Assembly: GCA_900556135.1 (NCBI GenBank)
Contig: USNR01000016.1
Location: forward strand, 1 to 38,794
DNA: 38,794 nucleotides
Reading direction: 5' to 3'
Origin: an uncultured Clostridium sp.
Lineage (GTDB): Bacteria; Bacillota; Clostridia; TANB77; CAG-508
The stretch's first letter is position 1, and each line of letters begins with the position of its first letter. The notes below the pieces were generated by a model that saw only the letters and a program-made list of their open reading frames with translations, was not told the origin of the DNA and searched no databases. A program made the translations under genes and the position numbers. This document shows positions 14,446 to 24,287 of the stretch, one piece after another.

Positions 14446-16623
14446 AATAATATAGCTGAAATAATATCAAAAGAATTAAATGTAAGACAATCTCAAGTAG
14501 AAAGTGCAATTAAATTAATTGATGATGGTAACACAATACCATTTATTGCAAGGTATCGAAAAGAAGCAACTGGAGGACTTTCGGATGAAGATTTAAGAAA
14601 ATTAGGTGAGAGATTAGTATATTTGAGAAACTTAGATGCGAGAAAACAAGAAGTTTTAAGCTCCATTGAAGGACAGGGAAAGTTAACAGAGGAGATAACT
14701 AAATCTATTGAAAATGCAAAAACTCTATCAGAAGTTGAAGATATATATAGACCATACAAACAAAAAAAGAGGACCAGAGCTACAATTGCAAAGGAGAAGG
14801 GATTAGAAGGGCTATCTGATACCATCATTAAACAAGAGAAAAAAGAAAACATATATAAAATTGCAGAAGAGTATATTAACAAAGAAAAAGGTGTTGAAAC
14901 AGCAGAAGAGGCAATTAAAGGAGCAATGGATATTATCGCTGAGCAGATTTCTGATAATGCGGAGTATAGAAAACAGATAAAAAGGATTTGCTATAGAGAT
15001 GGTGTTATAAAAACAAAGGCTACTAATTCAGAAGAAAAGTCTAGCTATGAAATGTATTATGATTTTTGCGAAAATGTGAATAGAATTCCTAGTCATAGAA
15101 TTTTAGCCATAAATAGAGGAGAAAAAGAAGAATTCTTGAAGGTGAAAATTGAAAAAGATACAGATAAAATTTTAAATCTAATAGAAAAAGACATAATAGT
15201 AGATTATAAAAGTCAATATGCAGAAATATTAAAAGAGAGTATAGCCGATAGCTTTTCAAGATTAATAGAACCATCTATAGATAGAGAAATTAGGTCAGAC
15301 CTAACGGAAAAAGCAGATACCCAGGCGATAAGTGTGTTTGGAAAAAATGCTAAGCAACTTTTATTAAGTAGTCCTATAAAGGGCAAAGTTGTTATTGGAT
15401 TTGACCCTGCATATAGAACTGGCTGTAAAATAGCTGTTATAGATGATACTGGAAAAGTTTTAGCTACTACTACAATCTATCCTACAGAGCCTCAAAATGA
15501 CGTGGAGGGAGCAAAAAAAGAACTTATTAGACTGATTGCACAATATAATGTAGATATGTTTGCAATAGGAAATGGGACTGCTTCAAGGGAGTCTGAGATT
15601 TTTGTTTCTGATGTGATAAAAGAAGTAAAAGAAAAATACGGAAAAGAATTACAATATGTTATTGTGTCTGAAGCTGGAGCATCTGTTTATTCTGCCTCAA
15701 AACTTGCAACAGAAGAGTATCCAGACATAAATGTATCTTTAAGAGGAGCTATTTCTATAGCTAGGAGGCTTCAAGATCCGTTGGCAGAATTGGTAAAAAT
15801 TGAGCCAAAAGCAATTGGTGTAGGACAGTATCAACATGATGTTGACCAAAAGAAATTAACAGAGAGTTTAACTGGAGTTGTTGAAGATGCCGTAAACAGT
15901 GTTGGTGTGGATGTAAACATTGCAACACCATCTCTTTTATCATATGTTGCAGGAATTAATAATACTATAGCTAAAAATATAGTAAAATATAGAGATGAGA
16001 ATGGAAAGATAAAAGAAAGAAAAGAATTGCTAAAGGTTCCAAAGCTTGGAAAAGTAGCATATGAACAGTGTGCAGGATTTATTAGAGTACCAGATGGAAA
16101 AAATCCACTAGAAATTACTGGTGTTCATCCAGAAAGTTATGATGTGGCAATTTCTTTATTAGCGAAAATTGGCTATGAGCCAAAGGATATATTGAATAAA
16201 GAAAAATTAGAAAATATAAAACAAAAATTAAACGATATAAAAAATAAACATGAGGAAAAAAATATAGCTAAAGAATTAAATGTAGGGGGAATTACTTTAG
16301 CAGATATAATAAATGAATTGATAAAACCAGGAAGAGACCCAAGAGAAGAAATGCCAAAACCAATATTAAGATCTGATGTGTTAAAGTTTGAGGATTTAAG
16401 GGATGGAATGATTCTTACGGGAACAGTAAGAAATGTAACTGACTTTGGAGCTTTTGTAGATGTTGGAGTAAAGCATGATGGATTAGTGCATATTTCTGAA
16501 ATGAGTGAGAATTTTGTAAAAAACCCGTCTGAAGTGGTTGCTGTTGGAGATATAGTTAAAGTACAGGTTATAGGAATAGATCAGGATAGACAAAAGGTTA
16601 AATTATCAATGAAAATTAAATAA
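14443..16623 (+). CDS. tex: RNA-binding accessory factor Tex
   Basis: A 726-aa Tex protein of full family length: N-terminal Tex helical region (1-190, with FIARYRKEATGGLSDEDLR), YqgF/RNase H-like domain (about 314-430, GFDPAYRTGCKIAVID), helix-hairpin-helix repeats (about 470-560, VGVDVNIATPSLLSYVAGI, KLGKVAYEQCAGFIRV) and a C-terminal S1 domain (about 650-724, VRNVTDFGAFVDVGVKHDGLVHIS). Tex binds nucleic acids and affects transcription and ribosome-linked processes. Single-gene unit with its own terminator at 16657. The start at 14443 gives the normal N-terminus but lacks an adjacent ribosome site. Confidence 0.97.
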   Translation: MNNIAEIISKELNVRQSQVESAIKLIDDGNTIPFIARYRKEATGGLSDEDLRKLGERLVYLRNLDARKQEVLSSIEGQGKLTEEITKSIENAKTLSEVEDIYRPYKQKKRTRATIAKEKGLEGLSDTIIKQEKKENIYKIAEEYINKEKGVETAEEAIKGAMDIIAEQISDNAEYRKQIKRICYRDGVIKTKATNSEEKSSYEMYYDFCENVNRIPSHRILAINRGEKEEFLKVKIEKDTDKILNLIEKDIIVDYKSQYAEILKESIADSFSRLIEPSIDREIRSDLTEKADTQAISVFGKNAKQLLLSSPIKGKVVIGFDPAYRTGCKIAVIDDTGKVLATTTIYPTEPQNDVEGAKKELIRLIAQYNVDMFAIGNGTASRESEIFVSDVIKEVKEKYGKELQYVIVSEAGASVYSASKLATEEYPDINVSLRGAISIARRLQDPLAELVKIEPKAIGVGQYQHDVDQKKLTESLTGVVEDAVNSVGVDVNIATPSLLSYVAGINNTIAKNIVKYRDENGKIKERKELLKVPKLGKVAYEQCAGFIRVPDGKNPLEITGVHPESYDVAISLLAKIGYEPKDILNKEKLENIKQKLNDIKNKHEEKNIAKELNVGGITLADIINELIKPGRDPREEMPKPILRSDVLKFEDLRDGMILTGTVRNVTDFGAFVDVGVKHDGLVHISEMSENFVKNPSEVVAVGDIVKVQVIGIDQDRQKVKLSMKIK

Positions 16624-16656
16624 TGTGTTTGAAAAAGTATAATATTAAAATATAAG

Positions 16657-16693
16657 AAAAAGCATATAGCTATACAAGACTATATGCTTTTTT
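16657..16693 (+). terminator. Terminator of tex
   Basis: Stem AAAAAGCATATAG / CTATATGCTTTTTT with a 10-nt loop and a final T run. Confidence 0.9.
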
Positions 16694-16695
16694 CT

Positions 16696-16736
16696 ATTTG
16701 ATGATGTGTGAGTAATTGAGGAAAACATCATCAAAT
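16696..16736. repeat. Perfect inverted repeat between tex and the HD-GYP gene
   Basis: ATTTGATGATGT (16696-16707) pairs fully with ACATCATCAAAT (16725-16736) around a 17-nt loop. It has no T run on either strand, so it may be a protein-binding or RNA-stability element. It sits between two terminator-type hairpins. Confidence 0.6.
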
Positions 16737-16760
16737 AATTTGTTATGAAAAACAAAGGAT

Positions 16761-16796
16761 TTCAAGAAAAATACTATCAAGTGTATTTTTCTTGAA
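16761..16796 (-). terminator. Hairpin at the end of the HD-GYP gene
   Basis: A perfect 14-bp stem (TTCAAGAAAAATAC / GTATTTTTCTTGAA). On the minus strand the stop codon of the HD-GYP gene lies in the 8-nt loop. There is only a weak T run after the stem, so it may protect the RNA end as much as terminate. Confidence 0.6.
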
Positions 16797-17829
16797 TTGC
16801 TTTGATATCATCAAAGTCAGTTCTTAATATGTCCAAAAATACTTCTGCAATTTTTGGATCGAATTGAGTACCCGAACATCTTTCAAATTCAGAAATTACC
16901 GTATCTAAAGGTAATGCATTTCTGTAGGTTCTTTTTGATGTCATTGCATCAAAAGTATCTGCCACTGCGGCAATTCTAGCAACAAAAGGTATTTCTTCAC
17001 CTTTTAATTGACTAGGGTATCCATTTCCATCATATCTCTCATGATGATGTTTTACAATTGGAATTATATCTTTAAAAATATCAGCTTCGCCTAACATGTG
17101 AGCCCCAATTGTTGGATGGTTCTTTATTTGAGAGTATTCCTCATCATTTAGTTTAGTTTCTTTTAGTAAGATGCTATCAGGAATACCTATTTTACCAATA
17201 TCGTGGAAAAGACCACCAATTTTTAGGATGTGAAGAGTTGCTTCATCTAATCCTAACTTTTTGCCGATTAATACTGAAAATTCAGATACTCTATCTGAGT
17301 GACCTCTTGTGTAAGGGTCTTTTGCTTCAACCGTATATCTTAAAATTCCTATTGTATCTAGATAAGCTTTTTCTAGTTCATCGTTCTTATCTTTTAATTC
17401 TTCATTAATCTTTTTTATTGTATTCATCTGTTCTATAGATTTAATACCAGATTCTATTAATAATAGTAATTGGTCAAACTTGTCGCTTTTTTCACAATAG
17501 CCTTGAATATCAAGTCTTTTTATTGTTTCTAGTGGTGGAGCTAAATCTTTATGACCAGTCAATAATAAAATATATAATTCTTTATTAAATTGCCTTATCT
17601 GTTCTACTACTTCATCACCATGAATTGGATCCATCATAAAGTCTAGAATCATTAAGTCAAAATGTTCTGTACGAACTTTTTCTATAGCTTCCAAAGGATT
17701 GGTTACGCCAGTAAAATCATATCCAGAACGTTTTAAAAAAATAGATAAGGAGTCAACAATACCTTGTTCGTCATCAACAACGATAATTTTATAGCCATTT
17801 GACTCTTGGCTTACCATGTTTTTTCTCAT
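16777..17829 (-). CDS. Response regulator with HD-GYP c-di-GMP phosphodiesterase domain
   Basis: About 350 aa. Receiver domain at about 12-128 (IIVVDDEQG acidic pocket, phospho-acceptor Asp in LMILDFMMD, conserved Lys region YCEKSDK). A coiled linker (about 135-165) leads to an HD-GYP domain (about 165-345). Metal and catalytic motifs are intact: TRGHSDRV, LFHDIGKIGIPDSIL, HPTIGAHML, HHHERYDGNGYP, ADTFDAMTSKRTYR. Such proteins hydrolyse cyclic di-GMP when phosphorylated. Start at 17829 because GGAG lies 8 nt upstream; earlier in-frame starts lack spacing. It follows the histidine kinase gene by about 140 nt but has its own promoter (17869-17897) and a terminator before it, so kinase and regulator can be expressed separately. 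Confidence 0.9.
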   Translation of the reverse strand: MRKNMVSQESNGYKIIVVDDEQGIVDSLSIFLKRSGYDFTGVTNPLEAIEKVRTEHFDLMILDFMMDPIHGDEVVEQIRQFNKELYILLLTGHKDLAPPLETIKRLDIQGYCEKSDKFDQLLLLIESGIKSIEQMNTIKKINEELKDKNDELEKAYLDTIGILRYTVEAKDPYTRGHSDRVSEFSVLIGKKLGLDEATLHILKIGGLFHDIGKIGIPDSILLKETKLNDEEYSQIKNHPTIGAHMLGEADIFKDIIPIVKHHHERYDGNGYPSQLKGEEIPFVARIAAVADTFDAMTSKRTYRNALPLDTVISEFERCSGTQFDPKIAEVFLDILRTDFDDIKAIQEKYT

Positions 17830-17868
17830 AAACATATCTCCAATTCTCAAATTTTAATAACTAAGCTT

Positions 17869-17897
17869 ATTATAATAACAAAAATGAAAAAAAGCAA
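17869..17897 (-). promoter_or_regulatory. Own promoter of the HD-GYP gene
   Basis: Minus strand: TTGCTT (17892-17897), 17-nt spacer, TATAAT (17869-17874); start of transcription about 17862. Confidence 0.65.
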
Positions 17898-17900
17898 CTA

Positions 17901-17937
17901 AAAAAAGAGAAAAATGTAAAATATTTTCCTCTTTTTT
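17901..17937 (-). terminator. Terminator after the NRPS-kinase operon
   Basis: AAAAAAGAG (17901-17909) pairs with CTCTTTTTT (17929-17937), extended by A/U pairs, with a T run on the minus strand. It lies 35 nt past the kinase stop. Confidence 0.7.
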
Positions 17938-17971
17938 ACTTATAATACAAATTGACTATAATGATTAAACT

Positions 17972-19969
17972 TTACTGTAAAGGTATTATTACGTTAAAAG
18001 TTGTTCCTTTTCCAACTTCTGATGTAAATGTTATATCTCCATTAAAATGACCTTTTATTGTTGAGTATGACATAAACATACCAAGTCCAGTACCGTTTTT
18101 TCCTTTTGTTGTTATCATAGATTTAAATAATTTCTCTTGAACTTCAGCAGGAATACCACATCCATGGTCTACTACAGAAAATACAACATTATTATTTTCT
18201 TGTTTTGTAATTAAATCTATTGTTTGACCTTTTTCTCCACTATATGATTGAATAGCATTTGTTATTAAATTGTTAATTACTTGTACTAAACTATTTACAT
18301 CACCGTGTAAAGAAATAGAACCAGATAATAAAGTATTAACATTTAATGTTAATGAAGCGTTGCTTATTTCATGTTTCATCAAAATTGAGACTCTCTTTAA
18401 TAATTCATCGATTGTGAATTCATCATTTTGATTTTCAGATAATGCAACAGCTTGACCTTTAACAGCAGTTATAATATCAGACATGTAGGCTGTATATGAA
18501 TGTATTTTCGTTATCCATTCCTTCATGTCGCTAGCTATTGCATGGTGATCTTCGTTGGTTACTTCTGGGTCACCAATAGATGCATCATATTCCTTTATTA
18601 AATCGCTAAGACCCTCAGCAGCGCCAGATATAGACATTATAGGAGTTTTTAAGTTATGAGATATTCCTCCAATCATTTGACCAAGAGACGCTAAACGCTC
18701 CTTTTCCATAAGCATATCTTGGTTGCTTTGAATCTGTTTAACATGTTGTTTGGTTAAATCTTGTATTTTATTAAATTGAATTGTTAGTTCTCCAATTTCA
18801 TCATTAGAAGTAACAGGAAGGTTATCTGCTTCTAAAACGTTGTCTAAAGACGAAACCCTGTGTAAACCATTTACAACGGTATTTAAGTCTTTTGAAAGAC
18901 CTTTACCAATATAGTAAATGTAGAAGTTATTAAATAAAATAGTAATAACAGCTACTATAAAGAATGGTACAAAAATGTTTGAGTTGAATACCGAAAAATG
19001 AATTCCTACATAATATTCACCATTTGTTGTATTAATTTTTATTACAGCTGCTTGTGAACCTTGGCCGTAATATTCAAAACATTGGCCATTCATTTGATCA
19101 TAATAACGTAAGGTGTATTGGATTAAAAAATCATTTAATTCACCTTCAGCATAGTAGGGAGTTCCGTCTGTAGCTGAAAACATTATAATATAATCATTAT
19201 CAGAATTTAAGGCTAGTTTTGATAGAGATTCTTTAGCCTCTGAAAGTGTATATATTTCAGAATCTGAAAAGTTATTAATTAGTTCTTGATGATATATTCT
19301 ATAAAGTAAATCTCCCTTTTCCGTTGTCATTACACTGGACGTAATTAATAATAAAATTACTGAAGTGTAAAGAAACAATGGAAATGTAAGCACTAATAAT
19401 TTTTTAAATATTTTTAAATTTAGTCCAGACACTGGTGCTTTTACTAAGTTTGAGGTTGCTATTAGTTTTTTAGTAAAAAACCCTCTGTTTATCATATATG
19501 AGGTTATTGCAAATACAGCTGATACAGAAAGTATTACGATACATAAGCGCAATAATAATTCAAAATTAGTTTTAAAAACTGTAAGTAAAATTGCACATAC
19601 AATGGTTGGAACTAGTGTTTGAATTATTAGTGTTAAATAAGGATAGTTAAATAATTTCTTCCTTAATTCTGAGTAGTATTTTTCGTCTTTTTTACTAGTA
19701 TCATCAGTTGAAAAATTCAGTTTTCTGTATGATATCGAAAATGTGGCAAATACAAAAATTGCTAGTAAAAATACTAAAATACAATATTGTAAAGTATATG
19801 TGATACCAACCATCTGTACTTGAAAGTCGTTATTTATTGTATTAGCAGGATAATTTAAAATGTAAGGCAAAACCCAATATAAAATAAATGCTAAAATTAT
19901 TCCTATTCCTGTATTTACTAAAGCAAGTTTAGTTACTGAACTTATTTTTTTCTTTTTGTTTGTTTCCAT
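17972..19969 (-). CDS. Multi-TM sensor histidine kinase
   Basis: A 665-aa membrane kinase. About five TM segments lie in 1-210 (15-35, 55-78, 108-130, 138-160, 192-214). An extracytoplasmic sensor region follows (about 215-330, with a GEYYVGIHFSV strand near its end), then one more TM (332-354), a HAMP-like linker (355-415), a HisKA-type domain with His438 in ISHNLKTPIMS, and an ATPase domain (Asn571 in NNLITNAIQSY, Asp601 in DHGCGIP, GTGLGM at 626-631). It would autophosphorylate on sensing an outside or membrane signal; the separate HD-GYP regulator downstream is the obvious partner. Its ATG overlaps the NRPS stop (TAATG), so translation is coupled to that of the NRPS. That coupling suggests it responds to, or controls, the NRPS product. 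Confidence 0.9.
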   Translation of the reverse strand: METNKKKKISSVTKLALVNTGIGIILAFILYWVLPYILNYPANTINNDFQVQMVGITYTLQYCILVFLLAIFVFATFSISYRKLNFSTDDTSKKDEKYYSELRKKLFNYPYLTLIIQTLVPTIVCAILLTVFKTNFELLLRLCIVILSVSAVFAITSYMINRGFFTKKLIATSNLVKAPVSGLNLKIFKKLLVLTFPLFLYTSVILLLITSSVMTTEKGDLLYRIYHQELINNFSDSEIYTLSEAKESLSKLALNSDNDYIIMFSATDGTPYYAEGELNDFLIQYTLRYYDQMNGQCFEYYGQGSQAAVIKINTTNGEYYVGIHFSVFNSNIFVPFFIVAVITILFNNFYIYYIGKGLSKDLNTVVNGLHRVSSLDNVLEADNLPVTSNDEIGELTIQFNKIQDLTKQHVKQIQSNQDMLMEKERLASLGQMIGGISHNLKTPIMSISGAAEGLSDLIKEYDASIGDPEVTNEDHHAIASDMKEWITKIHSYTAYMSDIITAVKGQAVALSENQNDEFTIDELLKRVSILMKHEISNASLTLNVNTLLSGSISLHGDVNSLVQVINNLITNAIQSYSGEKGQTIDLITKQENNNVVFSVVDHGCGIPAEVQEKLFKSMITTKGKNGTGLGMFMSYSTIKGHFNGDITFTSEVGKGTTFNVIIPLQ

Positions 19970-22900
19970 TATATCACCATCAATCCGTTTCTTGTTAAAT
20001 AATCAATAATTTTATTTATATAATCATCAGTTATATCTGGCCATTCTAATCCATTTTTTTTCAGCATATTATTTGTCTTAGCATTTGATAATTTTAAATT
20101 ATTAAATGCTGGATTTGTAATTGTTGAAATATAATTGGTTATACCAAAATAATTATCATCTGAATCTAAGATTTTATTTTTAAAATCTTCTAGCGAAATC
20201 TTAGAAATGTGAATGTTATATTTTTCTAAAATATTAATAAAATGAGCTAATCTAACTCGTTTATCATTATATATATGATATATATTAATATTATTAGGTG
20301 TATCATGCAATAATTGTACTATAAATTTTGCACAATAGTCAACTGGAGTAAGTTCAATTTTTAAATCTTCTAAATTTTCTGGAATGCTCTTTAATTTAAT
20401 AATTGATATTATTCTATTTAAAAACGCATTATCTCCATAGTTTTGTTGGAAGAAACCATCAGAAAATCTATTAGTTATATTTCCAATACGATAAATAGAA
20501 CAGTGTAGTCCTTGGTTTTTGCAGGATTCTAAAATGTGCTGCTCTGCAACAAATTTACTTTTTACATAAACGTTATCTTCAAAGCTTTGACCAATGTAAC
20601 AATCATTTTCTGCAAATGTTTCTTCAGGTGTTTTTACCAAACCATAGCCAGATACAGACATTGTGGAAATATAGTGCATAGGAAGATTAAATTTTAAACA
20701 AAAATCTATAATTCTATCTGTGCCTATTACATTAGTTGCATTAAATTCATCATAATTTCCATAATGCTTAACAATTGCAGCAGAGGAAATTACACAATCT
20801 ATGATTTGACCTAAATGAGAATATACTTCATTATAAAGACCTAGATTATCTTTAAGCAAATTACCAGTTATAGGGATAATTCTATCTTCATATTTTCTAA
20901 AAATTTCCTTACCAAAATAAAATTCAAATTTATTATGGAATCTTTGAATTGCATTTAAATTATCTTTTTCTCTTATTATACAATATATAGTAGAGCTCGT
21001 TGTTGTTAATAATTCATATAAAATATGTATACCCAAAAATCCTGTAACGCCAAGCAATAAAATGTTTTGATATTTATTTGATGTACAATTGTTAGGTAAA
21101 GATATAGAATCAATATTTCTTATTAAAGAAACATTTTCTTCTTTTATTGGTTTCACCGAATTAGTTGAATTATCTAAATACTCTGACAAGCTACGAATAC
21201 TAGGGTGTTCATAGAATGTTTGAGAGCTTATGTCGTGACCTTGGCTATATAAAATTGTTTGAGCTTTTATTATAGTTAAAGAGTCTACATAATAGTCAAA
21301 GATGTTTGCTGTGACACTCATTTTTTCAATGTTTAATAAATTGCAGAAAATAGAATGTATTTCTTTTTCTGTTTGTGTTTCGGGTGGGGTAAAAACATCA
21401 TAACCAGACTCTGTTGGAGGTGGTAAAAGCTTTTTATCTACCTTGCCATTGTTTGTAAGAGGCAATTCGTCCAATAGTATAAAGTGTTTTGGAATCATAT
21501 AGCTTGGTAAAGAACGGCTTAGATAGTCCTTTAAATATTTCAAATTTATAGGTTTTTTACAAACATAGTAAGCACACAGTAATTTTGAATTGTCTTTTTC
21601 AATTACATGTATAAAACAATCTTTAATGCCTTGGTAGTTTAATATTTTAGATTGAATTTCTCCAATTTCAATTCTATAACCATTTATTTTTATTTGAAAA
21701 TCTGAACGTCCAATATATTCCATGATACCATTTTTATGTAATTTTACTAAATCACCTGTTTTATATATTTTTTCATTATGGTTGAAAGGTGATGGTATAA
21801 AACGTTCTGCATTCATATTTCTCAATTTTATATATCCCTTAGATAAACATTTGCCACCAATATATAATTGACCGATATGACCAAATGGCACTAAGTTTAG
21901 ATCGTTATTTAACACATATAGTTTTGTATTAGCGGCAGGAACTCCTATTGGTACAGAAGCGTAGTTGTTTTGGTCTGTGTTAGAGTATTCATATATCATA
22001 CAACCAACAGTTGCCTCTGTTGGACCATATTCGTTATAAATATGGATATTATTTGCAAATAAATTTGATATTTGTTTACAAATTTCTATACTTAAAATAT
22101 CTCCTCCAACAATAAGCTTTTTAACGTTAGGATTTGGTATACATTCTAACAGTAAAGACATATGTGCGGGTGTCAGTTTAATAATTTGGACTTTATTATC
22201 TGTTAATATATCTTGTAACAATAATTGAGGGTTTGAATTGCTATAAATGTATATAGCGTTTCCACTTATTAAAGGTGTATAAATAGATGTTACCGTTAAA
22301 TCAAATGAGATTGAAGAATATAACGGAAAGTTTGTAACTTCATTTTTTACATATACACTTTTAGCCCAAGATATATAATTACACAAACTTTCATGTGCAA
22401 TTTTAACACCTTTAGGATTACCAGTAGAGCCTGAAGTATAAATAATGTAAGCCAAATCCTTAGTTAAAGGAAGCGAAAGCTCAATAGTATCTTTTGAAAT
22501 GTTGTTATTTAAAAATTCTTTAAAATTTATGTCTAAAGATAAACTACGTAATATTCCAAGTTTTCCGATGTCCTCAGAGTTTGTTAAAATATGTTTACTA
22601 GAACTATTGTGTACAATATACTCTATTCTATCTATTGGATAATTTACATCAATTGGAATGTAACATGCTCCTAATTTTAAAACAGCCAATATACTAGCAA
22701 CTAAATTAATTGAATTAGGAAAAAACAAACAAACTTTGTCCTTCGGACGTATATTATTTTTGTATAAATAATATTTTATATTATCAGATAAGGCGTTTAA
22801 TTGCCCGTAAGTTAATGATGTTGTTTTATCTGATATTGCAATACTGTCTGGATGTATTTGGCATTGCTCTAAAAATAAATCTATAACTGTTTTATTTATA

Positions 22901-24255
22901 TTAATGTATTTATTGGTATTATAAGTTTTTAACATATATGCTTTTTCTTCTGGAAGAACTAACTCTAAAGAGGAAATATATATATCTTCCGTAGAAAGAA
23001 TTTGACTTATTATAAATAAAATTCTTTGGTGTATGTCATGAATATCTTCATCAGAATATTTTTCTGTTTGATAATCATAAGATATATTTAATTCTCCAGT
23101 ATCATTCATATCAAAAAGGTGAACATCCAATTCGTCAGATGTGAAATCACTATGATTCCAACGAACTTCATAATCAATATCACTAGAATTTCGGTTTGTT
23201 TTAGTATTTTGATAAGAAATCATTATATTATATAAATTAGGAATAGAGTTATTATTAGCACGAATATCAGATAGCAAAGCCTGATAAGGATATTTTTGAT
23301 GTCTAAACATTCCTAAAGTTTGACTAGCTATATTAGATACGAAATCCCTAAATATTAAGTCTGTTGTTAAGTCTATTTTAAAAGGTACAGTGCTAATAAA
23401 CATTCCAGGGGTGTTTTTTTCCGCAAAAGTTGTTCTATTTAATATTGGAGTGCCAATAACGAAATTGTTTAAATTTTGAATTTTACCAATATAGATAGAA
23501 TACACAGCCATAAAAAAGTTAAACACAGAAACTCTGTATTTTCTACAGTAATCATTAATATTAGTTAATAATGTTTTATCTAGTTTATAATTTGCTCTTT
23601 TGGCTGCACAGTTATGTGTCATGTCTATACTACTACTAGAAAGAGAGGCCATATCAGGCATCACTTTAAATATATCATTCCAATAAGTTTTGTCTTTTAT
23701 AAATTTTTCGCTATTTATATACTCTTTTTCTGAATTTATATAGTCTAGATAAGAATGTTTAATATCTTCTGGAGTTTCATTTTTTAAAAGTGATGAATAT
23801 ACAGACATAATTTGACTTGCTACAAGACTAGCTGTACAAGCGTCAGAGATTAAATGGTGAGCATTAACTATAAAACCACCATGATTGTTAGAAAATTTAA
23901 AAAGTTGAATTCTAAAAAGTTGAGAATTTAATAGTTGAAAAGGAACGGAAACAAGTTCCTTTTCAAGTGAATGTAATTCTATATCATTATTTAACATTGT
24001 AACACTTGACGCAACGTTAAAAGAATCATCAAAATATTGGAAAATTTCATTCTTTTCATTAAAACATAATTTTATCCTAAAACTATTGTTGCTTTTTACA
24101 AATATACAAATAGCTTCATAAAGTTTATCAAAATTAACAGGTTCATGAATAAGAACTGTTCCGCAAATATTATTTACGGCAGTCCCCTTATAAAATTGTT
24201 CCATGACCCAAATCGACTTTTGTGGGTTGGTTAATTCGTATAATTCTTTGTTCAT
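19969..24255 (-). CDS. Single-module NRPS, C-A-PCP-reductase, predicted Asn-specific
   Basis: A 1428-aa nonribosomal peptide synthetase. Condensation domain about 5-430, active site HHLISDA (133-139; the usual final Gly is Ala). Adenylation domain about 455-945: YTSGSTGNPKG, NEYGPTEATV, YKTGDL, NGKVDKK. Aligning by eye to GrsA, the ten pocket residues read D652 L653 T656 K693 I715 G717 E742 V750 G751 K938, one conservative change from the known asparagine code DLTKLGEVGK. Carrier domain about 960-1030 with Ser992 (YVDSL). Terminal thioester reductase about 1062-1428: GVTGFLG (1069-1075), Tyr1230/Lys1234 (YVKSK). With only one module and a leading C domain next to an acyl-activating enzyme, it should acylate Asn with a fatty acid and release it reductively as aldehyde or alcohol. 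No phosphopantetheinyl transferase is in the window. Confidence 0.9.
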   Translation of the reverse strand: MNKELYELTNPQKSIWVMEQFYKGTAVNNICGTVLIHEPVNFDKLYEAICIFVKSNNSFRIKLCFNEKNEIFQYFDDSFNVASSVTMLNNDIELHSLEKELVSVPFQLLNSQLFRIQLFKFSNNHGGFIVNAHHLISDACTASLVASQIMSVYSSLLKNETPEDIKHSYLDYINSEKEYINSEKFIKDKTYWNDIFKVMPDMASLSSSSIDMTHNCAAKRANYKLDKTLLTNINDYCRKYRVSVFNFFMAVYSIYIGKIQNLNNFVIGTPILNRTTFAEKNTPGMFISTVPFKIDLTTDLIFRDFVSNIASQTLGMFRHQKYPYQALLSDIRANNNSIPNLYNIMISYQNTKTNRNSSDIDYEVRWNHSDFTSDELDVHLFDMNDTGELNISYDYQTEKYSDEDIHDIHQRILFIISQILSTEDIYISSLELVLPEEKAYMLKTYNTNKYININKTVIDLFLEQCQIHPDSIAISDKTTSLTYGQLNALSDNIKYYLYKNNIRPKDKVCLFFPNSINLVASILAVLKLGACYIPIDVNYPIDRIEYIVHNSSSKHILTNSEDIGKLGILRSLSLDINFKEFLNNNISKDTIELSLPLTKDLAYIIYTSGSTGNPKGVKIAHESLCNYISWAKSVYVKNEVTNFPLYSSISFDLTVTSIYTPLISGNAIYIYSNSNPQLLLQDILTDNKVQIIKLTPAHMSLLLECIPNPNVKKLIVGGDILSIEICKQISNLFANNIHIYNEYGPTEATVGCMIYEYSNTDQNNYASVPIGVPAANTKLYVLNNDLNLVPFGHIGQLYIGGKCLSKGYIKLRNMNAERFIPSPFNHNEKIYKTGDLVKLHKNGIMEYIGRSDFQIKINGYRIEIGEIQSKILNYQGIKDCFIHVIEKDNSKLLCAYYVCKKPINLKYLKDYLSRSLPSYMIPKHFILLDELPLTNNGKVDKKLLPPPTESGYDVFTPPETQTEKEIHSIFCNLLNIEKMSVTANIFDYYVDSLTIIKAQTILYSQGHDISSQTFYEHPSIRSLSEYLDNSTNSVKPIKEENVSLIRNIDSISLPNNCTSNKYQNILLLGVTGFLGIHILYELLTTTSSTIYCIIREKDNLNAIQRFHNKFEFYFGKEIFRKYEDRIIPITGNLLKDNLGLYNEVYSHLGQIIDCVISSAAIVKHYGNYDEFNATNVIGTDRIIDFCLKFNLPMHYISTMSVSGYGLVKTPEETFAENDCYIGQSFEDNVYVKSKFVAEQHILESCKNQGLHCSIYRIGNITNRFSDGFFQQNYGDNAFLNRIISIIKLKSIPENLEDLKIELTPVDYCAKFIVQLLHDTPNNINIYHIYNDKRVRLAHFINILEKYNIHISKISLEDFKNKILDSDDNYFGITNYISTITNPAFNNLKLSNAKTNNMLKKNGLEWPDITDDYINKIIDYLTRNGLMVI

Positions 24256-24287
24256 AATAAATTTTCACCCTTAATAATTAATATATT

